A DNA stretch of 49,026 nucleotides from JANWHF01 sp036276235 (GCA_036276235.1 DATBDZ010000413.1:1-49026), one strand, 5' to 3'; counted from the first letter of the stretch, positions 1-9,135 are shown. Notes: generated from the letters alone by a model not told the origin. Numbers and translations are program-made.

Positions 1-1
1 C

Positions 2-94
2 TTGCGGCCGCGCTTCAGCGGCGTTCTGGAAGAAGTTGGAGGTGGTCCGGCGATGGCGTCATCTAAGCACAACCAGACCAAAAGCGCAAGCTAA
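2..94 (+). CDS. possible 3' end of a truncated gene at the window edge
   Basis: One forward frame is open from the first bases to a TAA at 92-94 and encodes about 30 residues ending in KHNQTKSAS. The hydrophilic, lysine-containing tail is typical of a protein C terminus, but nothing else identifies it. The rest of the stretch up to 293 holds no convincing gene, only a half copy of the GGGCACTGCCCGCC palindrome at about 137-152. Two other frames are open over short distances, so this call is weak. Confidence 0.25.
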   Translation: MRPRFSGVLEEVGGGPAMASSKHNQTKSAS

Positions 95-293
95 GATTGT
101 GTTAAAATTGCAGAGGGTCGTGTGGCGGACAGTATTGGGCACTGCCCGCCGTTTTCGTCAGTCGGTGTGCGGCGCCGCCGCGCGAAGCTAGCTGTGGCAC
201 CAAAGGTCCGATTTCAATTTGAGCCACTCCCGGTGTGAAACCTGACCGAAGAAAATGTGCAAGATCATCAGCACATGTTGCAGAAGGTCGATC

Positions 294-2624
294 TCAACTT
301 CCCGCGCTCTGCGAGTTCGGCAGAAGATTCTTCACGAAAAAATCCTCGAGCCGCTTGCGGCCAAAGGGTGTGCTCGCAACGCCATGACCCGCGCCGGGGA
401 CCATTACCATGTCGAAGTCCTTGTTCGATTTGATCAGCGCGTTGATGACCTGCACGGTTGACGAAGGATCGACGTTGCGATCAAGCTCGCCCCACATCAA
501 CAGCAGCTTACCTTGCAGTTTGGGGGCGAGCGTGACATTGGATTGTTGCGCATATTCGGGGCCGACTGGATAGCCCATCCATTGCTCGTTCCACCAGATC
601 TTATCCATGCGGTTGTCGTGGCAGCCGCTGTCGGAGACGCAGACTTTGTAGAAATCGGCGTGCGTGAGCATGCCGCCCAGCGAGTTTTGCCCGCCGGCGG
701 AGGTGCCGTAGATGCCGACGCGCGTGAGATCCATGTAGCTGTACTTTTCGGCGGCAGCCTTGATCCAGAGGATGCGGTCGGGGAAGCCGGCGTCGCCCAG
801 GTTTTTGTAGCAATAATCGTGAAATTTCTTGGAGCGGTTGGAGGTGCCCATGCCGTCCATCTGCACGATGATGAAGCCTCGATCGGCCAGGGTTTGCTGC
901 CCCGAGCGGCCGCGGAAATTCTTGGGCACAAAGGAATCCTGCGGGCCGGCGTAGATGTATTCGATCACCGGATACTTCTTCGCCGGATCAAAATCGGTGG
1001 GGCGGTAGATGATGCCGTAGATATCGGTGACGCCATCGCGCGCCTTGGCGACGAACGGCTCGGTGTAACGATGATGTGTCGCCAGGTATTCCGTCGCGTC
1101 GGCGGTTTCGAGCTTACAGAGCAGCGGCCCGTCTTCCATGCTGCGCAGCTCATTGGTCGGCGGCGCGTCCACGCGCGACCAGGTATCAATGAAGGTCTTC
1201 CGGTCTGGCGCGAACTGCACCGAGTGAAATCCGTTGGAGGCTGTCAGTTTCGTGAACCCGCTGCCGTCGAAATTGACACGGCAATAGTGCATTAAATACG
1301 GATCCTGCCCCGGATAGATTCCGCTGGCGTAAAACCAGATTTGCCGCGCTGCGCGATCGACGCGCTCGATGCTGCGGACGACCCATTCACCCTTGGTAAT
1401 CTGATTCTTCACCTGGCCTGTTTTGGCATCATAGAGATAAAGATGATTCCACCCATCGCGCTCGGACATCCAGATGATCTCGCCGGTGTCGTCGAGATAT
1501 TGGTTGAAGAACTTGCCGGAATAATCGATGAACGTGTCACTATGCTCATCGATGATTCGAGAAACGTCGCCGTTCCTAGCATCCACCGCGAGGATTCGCA
1601 GCGCCTGATGCCCGCGCTCATTGAAGAGAAACGTGAAGCGGCTTGAATCGCCCGCCCAGCGCACGTCGCTGATATCCCACGGGTTCTTAAAGCTGGCATC
1701 ATCCACCGCGATATGCTTGCGGCCGTCCATCAAAAACAGGTGCGGCTTATGCACCGGAATCTCATCGCCGGCCTTCAGATACGGATACGATTGCAGCTTC
1801 GGCTGCAACTGATCGCGCGGCGAAGATTCGACTTCGTAAACCGTGTGATGCGGAACGGTATGTGTGCGCATCGCCATCAGCGATTTTGAATCCGGGGCCC
1901 AGTAGACATCGGGCGTCGAGGCCGGCGGATCCCGTAGCGTGAACTGCATGCCCACCGCCTGCTCGCGATACGGATCGCGCCAATACGTGTCGGCGGCGGA
2001 GCCGTCGGTGGAAAGGGGCGTCTCTTCCTTGCTCGCCACTTCGCGCAGCCAGAGATTGTGGTCCTTGACGAAGGCGTCGAATTTTCCGTCAGGCGAACGC
2101 GCGCCAGCGCGGGCGAATCCACCGCCGCCTCCACCACCTCCGCCGCCGCGACGACCGCGGCCGCCTTGCTGCGTGGTGCTACCCACTGGCGGACGGGCTT
2201 CGTCGCCGCTCAATTCGGTGAGCTGATAGGAGTCGAGACCCAGTCGCCAGGCTTTGGATGAACCGAACAGCCGCACCGATTTCATGTCGGCGGCAAAGTC
2301 GATCGAATCGATGGGCAGATGATCGGCGGTAATGTCAGCCGTCGTGTGCCCCGCCAGCGCCGAGGCGACGCGGGCATGATCGAACGCCGGCTCGCGCTTG
2401 CCTTCCCGCGCATCGACGAGGATGAACTCGCGTTTTTCCTTTGCCGAATCTGCGCGGTACCAGAATTTGGTATTGCCCGCGAACCAATGCGGCTCAACCG
2501 AGGCGCGATAGACGCCAGGAATTCCGGGCGCGGCACCGCCGCGCTGGGCGAGGGCTGACTGCGCTGTCAGTAGGAATGAAAGAGCAAACAGCGCTAATCG
2601 TGGGACGAATCGTAGGTGTTTCAT
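294..2624 (-). CDS. secreted S9 family prolyl oligopeptidase / DPP IV-like peptidase
   Basis: A 776-residue serine peptidase of family S9 that would remove dipeptides, typically after proline, outside the cytoplasm. The chosen ATG (2622-2624) has AGGAG a few bases upstream and begins a signal peptide of about 27 residues ending in ALAQ; an in-frame ATG 14 codons earlier lacks both. The N-terminal two thirds look like a DPP IV-type beta-propeller. The C-terminal alpha/beta hydrolase domain has the nucleophile in GTSAGG (Ser642), Asp715 in GELDRNV and His747 in GAGHG, in the order and spacing of DPP IV. An almost pure glycine stretch lies near residues 153-170 in the propeller. It is the last gene of a minus-strand run with hydroxyproline catabolism genes, which suggests use of proline-rich (collagen-like) peptides; that link is inferred. 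Confidence 0.9.
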   Translation of the reverse strand: MKHLRFVPRLALFALSFLLTAQSALAQRGGAAPGIPGVYRASVEPHWFAGNTKFWYRADSAKEKREFILVDAREGKREPAFDHARVASALAGHTTADITADHLPIDSIDFAADMKSVRLFGSSKAWRLGLDSYQLTELSGDEARPPVGSTTQQGGRGRRGGGGGGGGGGFARAGARSPDGKFDAFVKDHNLWLREVASKEETPLSTDGSAADTYWRDPYREQAVGMQFTLRDPPASTPDVYWAPDSKSLMAMRTHTVPHHTVYEVESSPRDQLQPKLQSYPYLKAGDEIPVHKPHLFLMDGRKHIAVDDASFKNPWDISDVRWAGDSSRFTFLFNERGHQALRILAVDARNGDVSRIIDEHSDTFIDYSGKFFNQYLDDTGEIIWMSERDGWNHLYLYDAKTGQVKNQITKGEWVVRSIERVDRAARQIWFYASGIYPGQDPYLMHYCRVNFDGSGFTKLTASNGFHSVQFAPDRKTFIDTWSRVDAPPTNELRSMEDGPLLCKLETADATEYLATHHRYTEPFVAKARDGVTDIYGIIYRPTDFDPAKKYPVIEYIYAGPQDSFVPKNFRGRSGQQTLADRGFIIVQMDGMGTSNRSKKFHDYCYKNLGDAGFPDRILWIKAAAEKYSYMDLTRVGIYGTSAGGQNSLGGMLTHADFYKVCVSDSGCHDNRMDKIWWNEQWMGYPVGPEYAQQSNVTLAPKLQGKLLLMWGELDRNVDPSSTVQVINALIKSNKDFDMVMVPGAGHGVASTPFGRKRLEDFFVKNLLPNSQSAGS

Positions 2625-2670
2625 GCATTCTCCTGAACCCGGCATAAGTTGGATCGTTGTCGGCATTTTG

Positions 2671-2731
2671 TAGGGTGGGTGTACTCGCCCACCACGAGCG
2701 ACAGATGGTGGGCGAGTACACCCACCCTACA
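2671..2731. repeat. inverted repeat, GGGTGGGTGTACTCGCCCACC family
   Basis: A near-perfect palindrome whose arms read TAGGGTGGGTGTACTCGCCC and its complement, separated by a short spacer. The same arms recur at 31339-31397, so this is a dispersed REP-like element rather than a gene-specific terminator. It lies just upstream of the S9 peptidase start. Confidence 0.75.
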
Positions 2732-2792
2732 GGAGCTTTATCGTGACCGCGAGCGGGCTCACAGCCGAATGAAGCGCCGCGCGACCCTTGCT

Positions 2793-2918
2793 CCCTCTCC
2801 CCTGTACTCAGGGGAGAGGGCTGGGGTGAGGGGACGGCGGGTCGCGATACGGCGCGGTTCGCAAGTCGACGCATTCGTCCCCTCACCCTGCCCTCTCCCC
2901 TGAGTACAGGGGAGAGGG
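2793..2918. repeat. REPIN-like element, GAGAGGG family, copy A
   Basis: Two 28-bp palindromes (CCCTCTCCCCTGTACTCAGG... and its mirror) face each other across a core of about 70 bp. The core carries GTGAGGGGAC, a central GATACGGCGC..TTCGCAAGT block and CCCCTCACC. The whole element can fold into one long hairpin. Copies with a related core occur at 4314-4462, 7797-7923 and 25457-25582. Copy 11218-11342 has a different core and 24217-24254 has one palindrome only. Confidence 0.8.
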
Positions 2919-2974
2919 TTCTGAGCGCGACCACTCTCTCATTTGGTGCCCTCGCATCGCACAAAAGACGGGAA

Positions 2975-4306
2975 TCATCCCGCCGCTGGCCGATCGATTG
3001 AGCGACCAGTTAAAACCTGCGCTTTGTTTTCCTGATTCCATGACGCTTTCGATCTCGCAAAGCGCATCGGATCGAGCAAACCAATGTCCACCGCCAACTC
3101 CTCCCGGCAAATCATCTGCGCAACCAGCTCACCCGAAATGGGCCCGAGGCTGATGCCCATCATCGCATGGCCCGTGGCGATACTCAGATTCTCATACGCG
3201 CCGGCGCGGCCGATGTATGGCAATCCGTCTGGCGAGCAGGGGCGCAAGCCGCTCCAGACCGGGACATCCTGGAAATCATCCGGCGTGAATTCCGGAAAAT
3301 ACTGCGGGATGGACTCGATGATCCCGCGCACGCGGCCTCGGCTGATCCTTTGATTCAGCCCGGCGATTTCCATTGTGCCGCCGAAGCGGAGCGTGTCGCC
3401 CATTGGCGTTACTGCGACGCGGGCTTCAGTCAGGATCGAGCAAAGCCGCGGGAGGCGGCGCGGGTTCTTGAGCGTGAGACTGTAACCCTTGCCTGCCTGC
3501 ATTGGCAGGCGCAGACCGAGATCGTGCACGAGCGAGGGCGACCAGGAACCGCCGCAAATGAGGTATTCATCGGCGGATATGTCGCCCTGCGTTGTCATCG
3601 CGGCGGAAATCGAATTGCCTTCGCGCCGCCAGCCGGTCACCGGATTGTTCCAGACGAATTTCACGCCGGCCTCGGCGAGCATCTTTCGCAGAAATACCAC
3701 CAACCGATCCGGCCGCAGATGACAGTCGAGCGGAAAATAAACCGATCCGGCGACATCCATCTTCACGTTCGGATCGCGCGCGGCGGTTTGCGCGCAATTC
3801 AAAACCTCCGCTGGTATCCCCAGTTCTTTGGCGCGGGTCGCCAAAGCCGCCTCCTCATGTAACGCATGCTCGCTCTTGCAAAGCATCAGCAGGCCAAGTT
3901 TCGTCAGCCCAAAATCCGCGCCAGGCAGTTCAGCAAGCTGCTCATACAAGGCACGGCTCGCCAAATGCAGATCGCGCAAGACCGGGGCGCTGCGATCGAC
4001 ATGACCGGCGTTAGCAGCCCGCATGAATCGCCAGGACCAATCGATCAGATCCCAGCTCAATCGCGGCCGAATAAAAAACGGGCTTCGTGGCCGCAGCATC
4101 ATCTTCAGCGCCATCCGCACCATCCCCGGCGCCGCCAGCGGAATTACATGGCTCGGCACCACCATGCCGGCATTGCCGAATGAGCAGCCTTCATGATTGG
4201 GGCCATCGCGATCGACGATCGTCACATCGCAGCCACGGCGCAGCAGCGAATAGCCGGTGCAAAGACCGACGATTCCGGCGCCGATGATGACGACGCGTTT
4301 GGGCAT
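2975..4306 (-). CDS. FAD-dependent D-amino acid oxidoreductase (DadA/LhpB-like)
   Basis: A 443-residue flavoenzyme of the DAO superfamily. The N terminus has the dinucleotide-binding motif VVIIGAGIVGLCTGYSLLRRG followed by an acidic IVDRD strand end. The C-terminal part has SGLRPCSPDGLPYIG and the GHAMMGISLGPISGELVAQ block typical of DadA-like dehydrogenases. Next to a two-cysteine racemase/epimerase and a DHDPS-like deaminase, the best reading is cis-4-hydroxy-D-proline oxidase (LhpB type), which makes pyrroline-4-hydroxy-2-carboxylate. A generic D-amino acid dehydrogenase is the alternative. The start ATG is preceded one base away by AGGAG and, further up, by the purine-rich arm of a REPIN-like element, so that element lies in the 5' leader. 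Confidence 0.85.
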   Translation of the reverse strand: MPKRVVIIGAGIVGLCTGYSLLRRGCDVTIVDRDGPNHEGCSFGNAGMVVPSHVIPLAAPGMVRMALKMMLRPRSPFFIRPRLSWDLIDWSWRFMRAANAGHVDRSAPVLRDLHLASRALYEQLAELPGADFGLTKLGLLMLCKSEHALHEEAALATRAKELGIPAEVLNCAQTAARDPNVKMDVAGSVYFPLDCHLRPDRLVVFLRKMLAEAGVKFVWNNPVTGWRREGNSISAAMTTQGDISADEYLICGGSWSPSLVHDLGLRLPMQAGKGYSLTLKNPRRLPRLCSILTEARVAVTPMGDTLRFGGTMEIAGLNQRISRGRVRGIIESIPQYFPEFTPDDFQDVPVWSGLRPCSPDGLPYIGRAGAYENLSIATGHAMMGISLGPISGELVAQMICREELAVDIGLLDPMRFARSKASWNQENKAQVLTGRSIDRPAAG

Positions 4307-4313
4307 GCTCCTG

Positions 4314-4462
4314 CTCTCTCTCTCCCTGGAGGGAGAGGGTTGGGGTGAGGGTAGAACGCTTCGACTTGCGAACCGCGCCGTATGGCGACCCGCTGTCCCC
4401 TCACCCTGCCCTCTCTCCTGAGTACGACTCGACTGAGCTCGTCCAACTCAGGGGAGAGGGTT
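4314..4462. repeat. REPIN-like element, GAGAGGG family, copy B (interrupted)
   Basis: This copy has the conserved core in the opposite orientation to copy A (CTTGCGAACCGCGCC..). Its right palindrome is split by about 23 extra bases (GACTCGACTGAGCTCGTCC region, about 4427-4446), so one arm can no longer pair along its whole length. It lies between the stop codon of the DUF885 gene and the start of the FAD oxidoreductase gene, both transcribed leftwards. Confidence 0.75.
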
Positions 4463-4469
4463 CTAACTT

Positions 4470-6683
4470 TCATGGATTCGGTCCGTAAAACTTCCAATCC
4501 ACCGCATACTCGCGCGACAACTCTTCGCCGCTGAGGTCAGCTCGCATCATGGCGATCGGTATGCTGTTTTCTTTCAGCAGGGCATCGTGGAACTGCCGTT
4601 CGGTCATTTTTCCTGAATCGACAAGCTCGTGCCGCAGCGAGCGGATTTGCAAGCCGCCGAGCATGTAGCCGGCTTGATAGAGCGGCGTGTAGCCCCCGCC
4701 GAAAGAACGGCGTACTTCCGCCGCAGCGTTCTGCGGCTCATGGCCGACCTTCGCGACAAGGTAATCGACACATTCCTGTGGCTTCATCTTGCCCATGTGG
4801 AACCCGAGCGAAAAGACAATTCGCGCGCAGCGATGCATCCGCCAGAAGAGCGCGCCGACGCGATTCTCTGGAGTGGCTTGAAAACCGCGGTCGTACAGAA
4901 TGAATTCCCAGTACAGCGACCATCCTTCGATCCAGAACGGCGTGTTGAATGTCCGCCGATACGAGCGATAGCGGCCATTCATGAAACCTTGCAGCTCGTG
5001 GCCCGGAATCAGCTCGTGAAAAACTGTGGCGTGCGAGAAGGGGATGTTGTTCCCGCGCAGGCTTTGCATCTTCGCTTCGTACGACATCGTGGAAGTAGGG
5101 AAGGAGATGCTGATGGTTTCGCCGCCGGTGAAAAACGGGTTCACCAGTTGCCGTTGTGGGGACATCATTTCTGATCGCCAGCTTTCGCGCGCAACTTCGG
5201 GGACCGTCACCATGTTGTTGTTCTGCACGTAATCGGTCGCTTCCAGCGCCAGATCGCGGATCGCGTAAGGCTGCTGACCGGGCGGCACGTACATCGTCTT
5301 GACGTGCTCGATCGCCTTTTTCCAATCATCGCCAAAACCCATTTCACGGGAGGCCTTTTTAATTTCCGCCTCGCACCAGACGTATTCCTTCTCGGCTAGA
5401 TTGATCAATTCCTGCGGCGTATAGGGAATATTTTCTGCCTGCAATTCGATCATCAGCGCGTCGGTGCCGATGGGGCGGCCACTGATGCCGCTCTCGTCTT
5501 TGACGATCGGCAACTGCTGCGTCGTATCGCGAAGCTCGATGCGGCGAAGATCGGTCTGGATGCGCGTACGCAGCAACAGATAATCGATCTGCGCATCGCG
5601 ACTGAGCGAATCAAAATCGAGCTTCTGCAGGGCAGCGAGCCAGTCTTTATAGAATTGCGCGTTTCGCCCGCCGGTGCCGCGCGTGAAGGTGGCGGCAGCC
5701 GCCGCCCCCGCGCCGCGTCCACCGCCGCCGCGATTGGCGTAGGCTGAGATGACGCCGCGCATTTCGCTTTGTGGGAATGCGAGCAGCTCGGTGAGATCGG
5801 GAACATCAGGCTCGCCGCCGGCGAGCTTCAGCGCCATGGGCGCAGGAGCCGGCGTCGTATCATCCGCCGCCGCGTCAGGCTTTTTCAGCGGCTTGCGTTT
5901 CAGCAGCGTCGCATATTCGTTCAGCGCCTGATCGGCATCCTTGTACGATTGCGTCACCCACCAGGTGAACATCGGATCGTAATCGCTATAGAACCCAAAC
6001 CACGCACGCAGATTCTCGCGCAGCTTGCCGGTGGCGTCGGCGGCTTTGATGCACATCGCATCATCGACATTGGCAAGCGCCTGCGTTTTTGCGGTGAGCA
6101 ATGTCTTCGCCGCGTCGGCCTGCTCTTTGATTGACGCCAACGTCGCGGCCGATTGTTGCGGATCGATCTTGTCGAGCTTGAGCCGCGCTTCGCCGAGCTT
6201 GACGATTGCGTTTGCGAACGGAAGCAGCAGCACCAGCCGCGCCTGCTCCGCGGCTTCGCTGTCGAGGCGTTTGATTTCTGTCGTCGCGGTTTCGATCAGT
6301 TTCGCGCGCTGGTCCTTTGCTTCATTCGTCCAGCCGTCGGTTTTGAGATTCAGCAGCGCCGCCGACCAGTCGGCGTTGAACATCCGCATGCGCGCGTACC
6401 GGGTTGGCGAAAATGCAAAAACGTAAAACCGATTGAGAACGGTGCGATCGGCGTCGTAGCGCTGCTGCACCGCCGTCATTGGGCTTTGGGGTTTGGAAAG
6501 CAGCGTCGTGAGATCAGGGACGCGCGCGGATGTCGCCTGCGTTGCGGGTTCGGTGGTTGGCGCGGTTGTGGGGTTGGTGGTGGCGCGTTGAAGGAGTTCC
6601 TGAGGGTTGCCGGCGAGGGCAAGGCCGCACGAGGCCATCACGGCGAAAAACGACGCGGACAATCTCTTTGACATTCTGTTCAT
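4470..6683 (-). CDS. secreted DUF885 family peptidase
   Basis: A 737-residue protein with an N-terminal signal sequence (hydrophobic run ending near ALAG, about residue 25). A Thr/Pro-rich segment follows, then two helical halves that each begin with a similar VPDLTxLL.FPQS-type segment. The DUF885 metallopeptidase signature HELIPGHELQ starts near residue 556, and EGWSLYWE and GGYTPLYQAGYMLG follow. These fit zinc-dependent peptidases of this family. A Gly/Ala-rich stretch near residues 318-330 resembles the glycine tract of the neighbouring S9 peptidase. The first ATG is used here; a second ATG three codons in is equally possible. Its position between the oxidase and epimerase genes suggests it supplies small peptides for the same pathway (inferred). 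Confidence 0.85.
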   Translation of the reverse strand: MNRMSKRLSASFFAVMASCGLALAGNPQELLQRATTNPTTAPTTEPATQATSARVPDLTTLLSKPQSPMTAVQQRYDADRTVLNRFYVFAFSPTRYARMRMFNADWSAALLNLKTDGWTNEAKDQRAKLIETATTEIKRLDSEAAEQARLVLLLPFANAIVKLGEARLKLDKIDPQQSAATLASIKEQADAAKTLLTAKTQALANVDDAMCIKAADATGKLRENLRAWFGFYSDYDPMFTWWVTQSYKDADQALNEYATLLKRKPLKKPDAAADDTTPAPAPMALKLAGGEPDVPDLTELLAFPQSEMRGVISAYANRGGGGRGAGAAAAATFTRGTGGRNAQFYKDWLAALQKLDFDSLSRDAQIDYLLLRTRIQTDLRRIELRDTTQQLPIVKDESGISGRPIGTDALMIELQAENIPYTPQELINLAEKEYVWCEAEIKKASREMGFGDDWKKAIEHVKTMYVPPGQQPYAIRDLALEATDYVQNNNMVTVPEVARESWRSEMMSPQRQLVNPFFTGGETISISFPTSTMSYEAKMQSLRGNNIPFSHATVFHELIPGHELQGFMNGRYRSYRRTFNTPFWIEGWSLYWEFILYDRGFQATPENRVGALFWRMHRCARIVFSLGFHMGKMKPQECVDYLVAKVGHEPQNAAAEVRRSFGGGYTPLYQAGYMLGGLQIRSLRHELVDSGKMTERQFHDALLKENSIPIAMMRADLSGEELSREYAVDWKFYGPNP

Positions 6684-6703
6684 GATTCATGGCCTCAAAG
6701 ATT

Positions 6704-6778
6704 GTCATGCTGAGGTTCTCCGAAGCATCTGGCCGGCCTGCGCGAATAGGCCAGATGCTTCGGAGTACCTCAGCATGA
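6704..6778. repeat. inverted repeat, GGTACTCCGAAGCATCTGGCC family
   Basis: The arms TCATGCTGAGG(T)..CTCCGAAGCATCTGGCC and their complement are separated by about 16 bases. The same family recurs at 8041-8115 (left arm degenerate), 24345-24418 (right arm degenerate) and 31250-31320. It lies just upstream of the DUF885 gene start. Confidence 0.75.
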
Positions 6779-6802
6779 AAGTTGCCGGCATTGTGAACAC
6801 AA

Positions 6803-7732
6803 TCATCGCCGTACTCCCCAACAAAACGGATCATCGCCATCAAGTATCAGCGTCGCCTCGCCATTCACAAATGCGCGGCCGGTGATCGTGGGAATAATCT
6901 TCTCACCGTCGCGCCGGTAGCGGCCGACGAATGTGCTGCCGATGATGCTTTCCTGGATCCAGTCTTCTCCCTCGGCGAGCTTCCCGTCCGCCGCCAGGCA
7001 CGCGAGCTTGGCGCTGGTTCCGGTGCCGCACGGGGAGCGATCGTAGGCGTTGCCCGGGCATAGCACAAAATTGCGTGAGTTTGCTTTCGAATCGGGCGAA
7101 GGGCCGAACAGCTCCACGTGATCGACTTCCGGAAATCCCTGCTCATTAACGGCGATTCGCACTCGCCGGGAAAAGTCGGTGAGATGATCGACATTCTCGA
7201 GCGTCAATTCCTGTCCGTGATTTTCGACCAGGAAAAACCAGTTGCCGCTCCAGGCGACGTCGCCGCTGATTTTGCCGATGCCGGGGACATTGATCGTCGC
7301 GGCTTTAGCTTTGCGATGGCTCGGCACATTCGTCACGGAGATTTCACCGGAGGGATGAAGCGTTGCGGAAACGACGCCGACGCAGGTGTCGATCTTGTGA
7401 GCGCCGGCATGAATGCGGCCCATGTGCGCGAGCGTGGCGATCAGGCCGATGGTGCCGTGCCCGCACATGCCCAGAACGCCGACGTTATTGAAGTAGATCA
7501 CGCCGGCAACGCATCCCGCCTCGCGCGGCGGAACGAGCATCGCGCCCACCAACACATCCGATCCGCGCGGCTCATTCACGATCGCCGAGCGAAACCGATC
7601 ATGCCGCTCGCGAAAGACCGTGAGCTGGTCGGCCACGCTGCCCCCGCCGAGCTCCGGGCCGCCCGAGATGACGATGCGCGTCGGTTCGCCGGCGGTGTGG
7701 GAGTCGATGACTTCGATGCGGTGGGTCGTCAT
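6803..7732 (-). CDS. proline racemase family; probable 4-hydroxyproline 2-epimerase
   Basis: A 309-residue cytoplasmic enzyme of the proline racemase superfamily, about the usual length. Both catalytic cysteines are present: one in GVLGMCGHGTIGL, the other in DRSPCGTGTSAKLA. That separates it from trans-3-hydroxyproline dehydratases, which carry Thr at the second site. With a DadA-like oxidase and a DHDPS-family deaminase in the same run, the likely reaction is trans-4-hydroxy-L-proline to cis-4-hydroxy-D-proline; proline racemase activity cannot be excluded from sequence alone. It lies between the deaminase gene (upstream, separated by repeats) and the DUF885 peptidase gene on the same strand. 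Confidence 0.88.
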   Translation of the reverse strand: MTTHRIEVIDSHTAGEPTRIVISGGPELGGGSVADQLTVFRERHDRFRSAIVNEPRGSDVLVGAMLVPPREAGCVAGVIYFNNVGVLGMCGHGTIGLIATLAHMGRIHAGAHKIDTCVGVVSATLHPSGEISVTNVPSHRKAKAATINVPGIGKISGDVAWSGNWFFLVENHGQELTLENVDHLTDFSRRVRIAVNEQGFPEVDHVELFGPSPDSKANSRNFVLCPGNAYDRSPCGTGTSAKLACLAADGKLAEGEDWIQESIIGSTFVGRYRRDGEKIIPTITGRAFVNGEATLILDGDDPFCWGVRR

Positions 7733-7755
7733 CTAATGCTGCCTTCACAAGCACC

Positions 7756-7779
7756 GGCGGCAGTGCCCGCCCTACGCGG
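7756..7779. repeat. half copy of the GGCAGTGCCCGCCCTACGC repeat
   Basis: A single arm matching the inverted pair at 24421-24486, just upstream of the epimerase gene. A weaker remnant is at 137-152. Confidence 0.5.
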
Positions 7780-7796
7780 CTGCATCGCTGCTTTCT

Positions 7797-7923
7797 CCCT
7801 CTCCCCTGTACTCAGGAGAGAGGGCGGGGGCGAGGGGACGGACGCATCGACTTGCGAGCTGCGCTATACCGCGACCCGCTGTCCCCTCACCCTAACCCTC
7901 TCCCCTGAGTACAGGAGAGAGGG
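7797..7923. repeat. REPIN-like element, GAGAGGG family, copy C
   Basis: Two GAGAGGG palindromes in mirror orientation flank a core containing CATCGACTTGCGAGCTGCGC and ACCGCGACCCGCTGTCCCC. The core is clearly related to copies A, B and F and has the same orientation as copy B. It lies between the deaminase and epimerase genes. Confidence 0.8.
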
Positions 7924-7946
7924 ACAAAATCTTCGTTCACTTTTTC

Positions 7947-8031
7947 GTAGGGTGCGCTTTAGCGCACGCGGAAATGCCAAGCGCTCGGACCGCGTGTGCT
8001 AAAGCACGTGCTAAAGCACACCCTACGAAAG
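7947..8031. repeat. inverted repeat, GTAGGGTGCGCTTTAGCGCAC type
   Basis: The left arm GTAGGGTGCGCTTTAGCGCA and the right arm GTGCTAAAGCACACCCTACG form an imperfect hairpin. A further GTGCTAAAGCACGTGCTAAAGCAC duplication lies in the right half. It is the only copy of this type seen in the window. Confidence 0.65.
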
Positions 8032-8040
8032 CCGATCATC

Positions 8041-8115
8041 GTCATCGTGACGAACTCGGAAGGATCTGGCCCTTTTTGCAAATCGGCCAGATGCTTCGGA
8101 GTACCTCAGCATGAC
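8041..8115. repeat. inverted repeat, GAAGCATCTGGCC family, degenerate copy
   Basis: The right arm (GGCCAGATGCTTCGGAGTAC and CTCAGCATGAC) is intact. The left arm (GTCATCGTGACGAACTCGG and AGGATCTGGCC) matches only in part. It lies at the 3' end of the deaminase gene, 30 bases past its stop codon. Confidence 0.65.
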
Positions 8116-8144
8116 GGTAGCCGAGACCAGGGATGCATCACACG

Positions 8145-9059
8145 TCATCTCTCCGTCCGTGCTGGAATCGTCGGCCGCGTTTCGATTCCTTTTCGGATGA
8201 TCGCAAGAATCTGCTCCCGCTCCATGCCGGTCAGTGGCAACCGTGGTGGCCGAACGGTTTCCGATCCCAGCCCGCACTCGGCGATCGCCAGCTTGATGTA
8301 CTGCACGAATTTCACATGCACATCCAAATGCAGCAGTGGCGTAAACCAGCGATACAGCGTTCGCGCTTCGTCCCAGCGGCCGCGGGTCATCAGGTCCCAC
8401 AGATGCTGGTTTTCCTTTGGGAACGCGAGGCCGACGCCGGCCACCCAGCCCTGCGCGCCCAGCAGCGTGCTTTCGAGAATTAGATCGTCCACGCCGGCGA
8501 AGATCGTGTAGCGATCGCCGACCGTGTTGTACAAATCCGTCACTCGTCGCACGTTGCCGGATGATTCCTTGATCGCCACCAGATTCTTTTCGTCCGCCAG
8601 CTCGGCGAACATCTCCGGTGTGATATCGACGCCATACGAGACGGGATTGTTGTAGCAGAGAATGGGCAAGCCGGTGGATTTGGCGACGGCTCGGAAATGC
8701 GCAATCGTTTCGCGTGGGTCTGATTTGTAAACCATCGCCGGCAAAACCATCAGGCCGTTGGCGCCGAGTTTTTCCATATCGCGAGCGTATTGGCAGGCCA
8801 TCGCCGTGCTGCACTCGGCAACGCCGCTGAGCACGGGCACGCGGCCTTTGCTTACCTTGATTGCGGTTTCGATCACCTGCCGCTTTTCGGCCTGCTCGAG
8901 CGTTGTGTTCTCGCCCAGGGAGCCGAGCATCACCAGGCCGCTGACGCCTGAATCGATGAGCGCCTCCAGATGCCGCGCGGTCGCATCGAGATCGAGCGAG
9001 AAATCCTTCTTGAACTGCGTGGTGGCGGCGGGGAATACGCCCTTCCATTGGGTCTTCAT
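8145..9059 (-). CDS. DHDPS/NAL family lyase; probable pyrroline-4-hydroxy-2-carboxylate deaminase
   Basis: A 304-residue TIM-barrel protein of the dihydrodipicolinate synthase/N-acetylneuraminate lyase superfamily. The start at 9059 gives the family N terminus MKTQWKGVFPAATTQF; an upstream in-frame start would add 39 non-conserved residues. Visible motifs are GSLGENTTL (the GTTGE loop), CYNNPVSYGVD (catalytic Tyr region) and VAIKESSGN (Schiff-base Lys). A true DapA would normally sit with lysine genes. Here it is grouped with an epimerase and a D-amino acid oxidase, matching the LhpC-type deaminase that converts pyrroline-4-hydroxy-2-carboxylate to 2-oxoglutarate semialdehyde. The next enzyme, the semialdehyde dehydrogenase, is not in the window. 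It is divergent from the regulator gene at 9136. Confidence 0.85.
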   Translation of the reverse strand: MKTQWKGVFPAATTQFKKDFSLDLDATARHLEALIDSGVSGLVMLGSLGENTTLEQAEKRQVIETAIKVSKGRVPVLSGVAECSTAMACQYARDMEKLGANGLMVLPAMVYKSDPRETIAHFRAVAKSTGLPILCYNNPVSYGVDITPEMFAELADEKNLVAIKESSGNVRRVTDLYNTVGDRYTIFAGVDDLILESTLLGAQGWVAGVGLAFPKENQHLWDLMTRGRWDEARTLYRWFTPLLHLDVHVKFVQYIKLAIAECGLGSETVRPPRLPLTGMEREQILAIIRKGIETRPTIPARTER

Positions 9060-9135
9060 CGTCACCAGCGTACCCGACAACAAAACGGCGGCTATGTAAT
9101 ATTGCGCAGGTAGCCTTTGAGTTTTTACCGCATCG
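9060..9135. promoter_or_regulatory. divergent control region, deaminase / PBP-AraC regulator
   Basis: Only 76 bp separate the two divergent start codons. Within them is an inverted pair GGCTA (about 9091) and TAGCC (about 9111) around an AT-rich TAATAT segment, a plausible operator over a -10 box. The regulator very probably binds here; the exact site is a guess. Confidence 0.4.

Noticed and set aside
513..1295. 260-residue plus-strand open frame inside the S9 peptidase gene
   Set aside because: Antisense shadow; no ribosome site or recognisable fold, and the opposite strand holds the catalytic triad.
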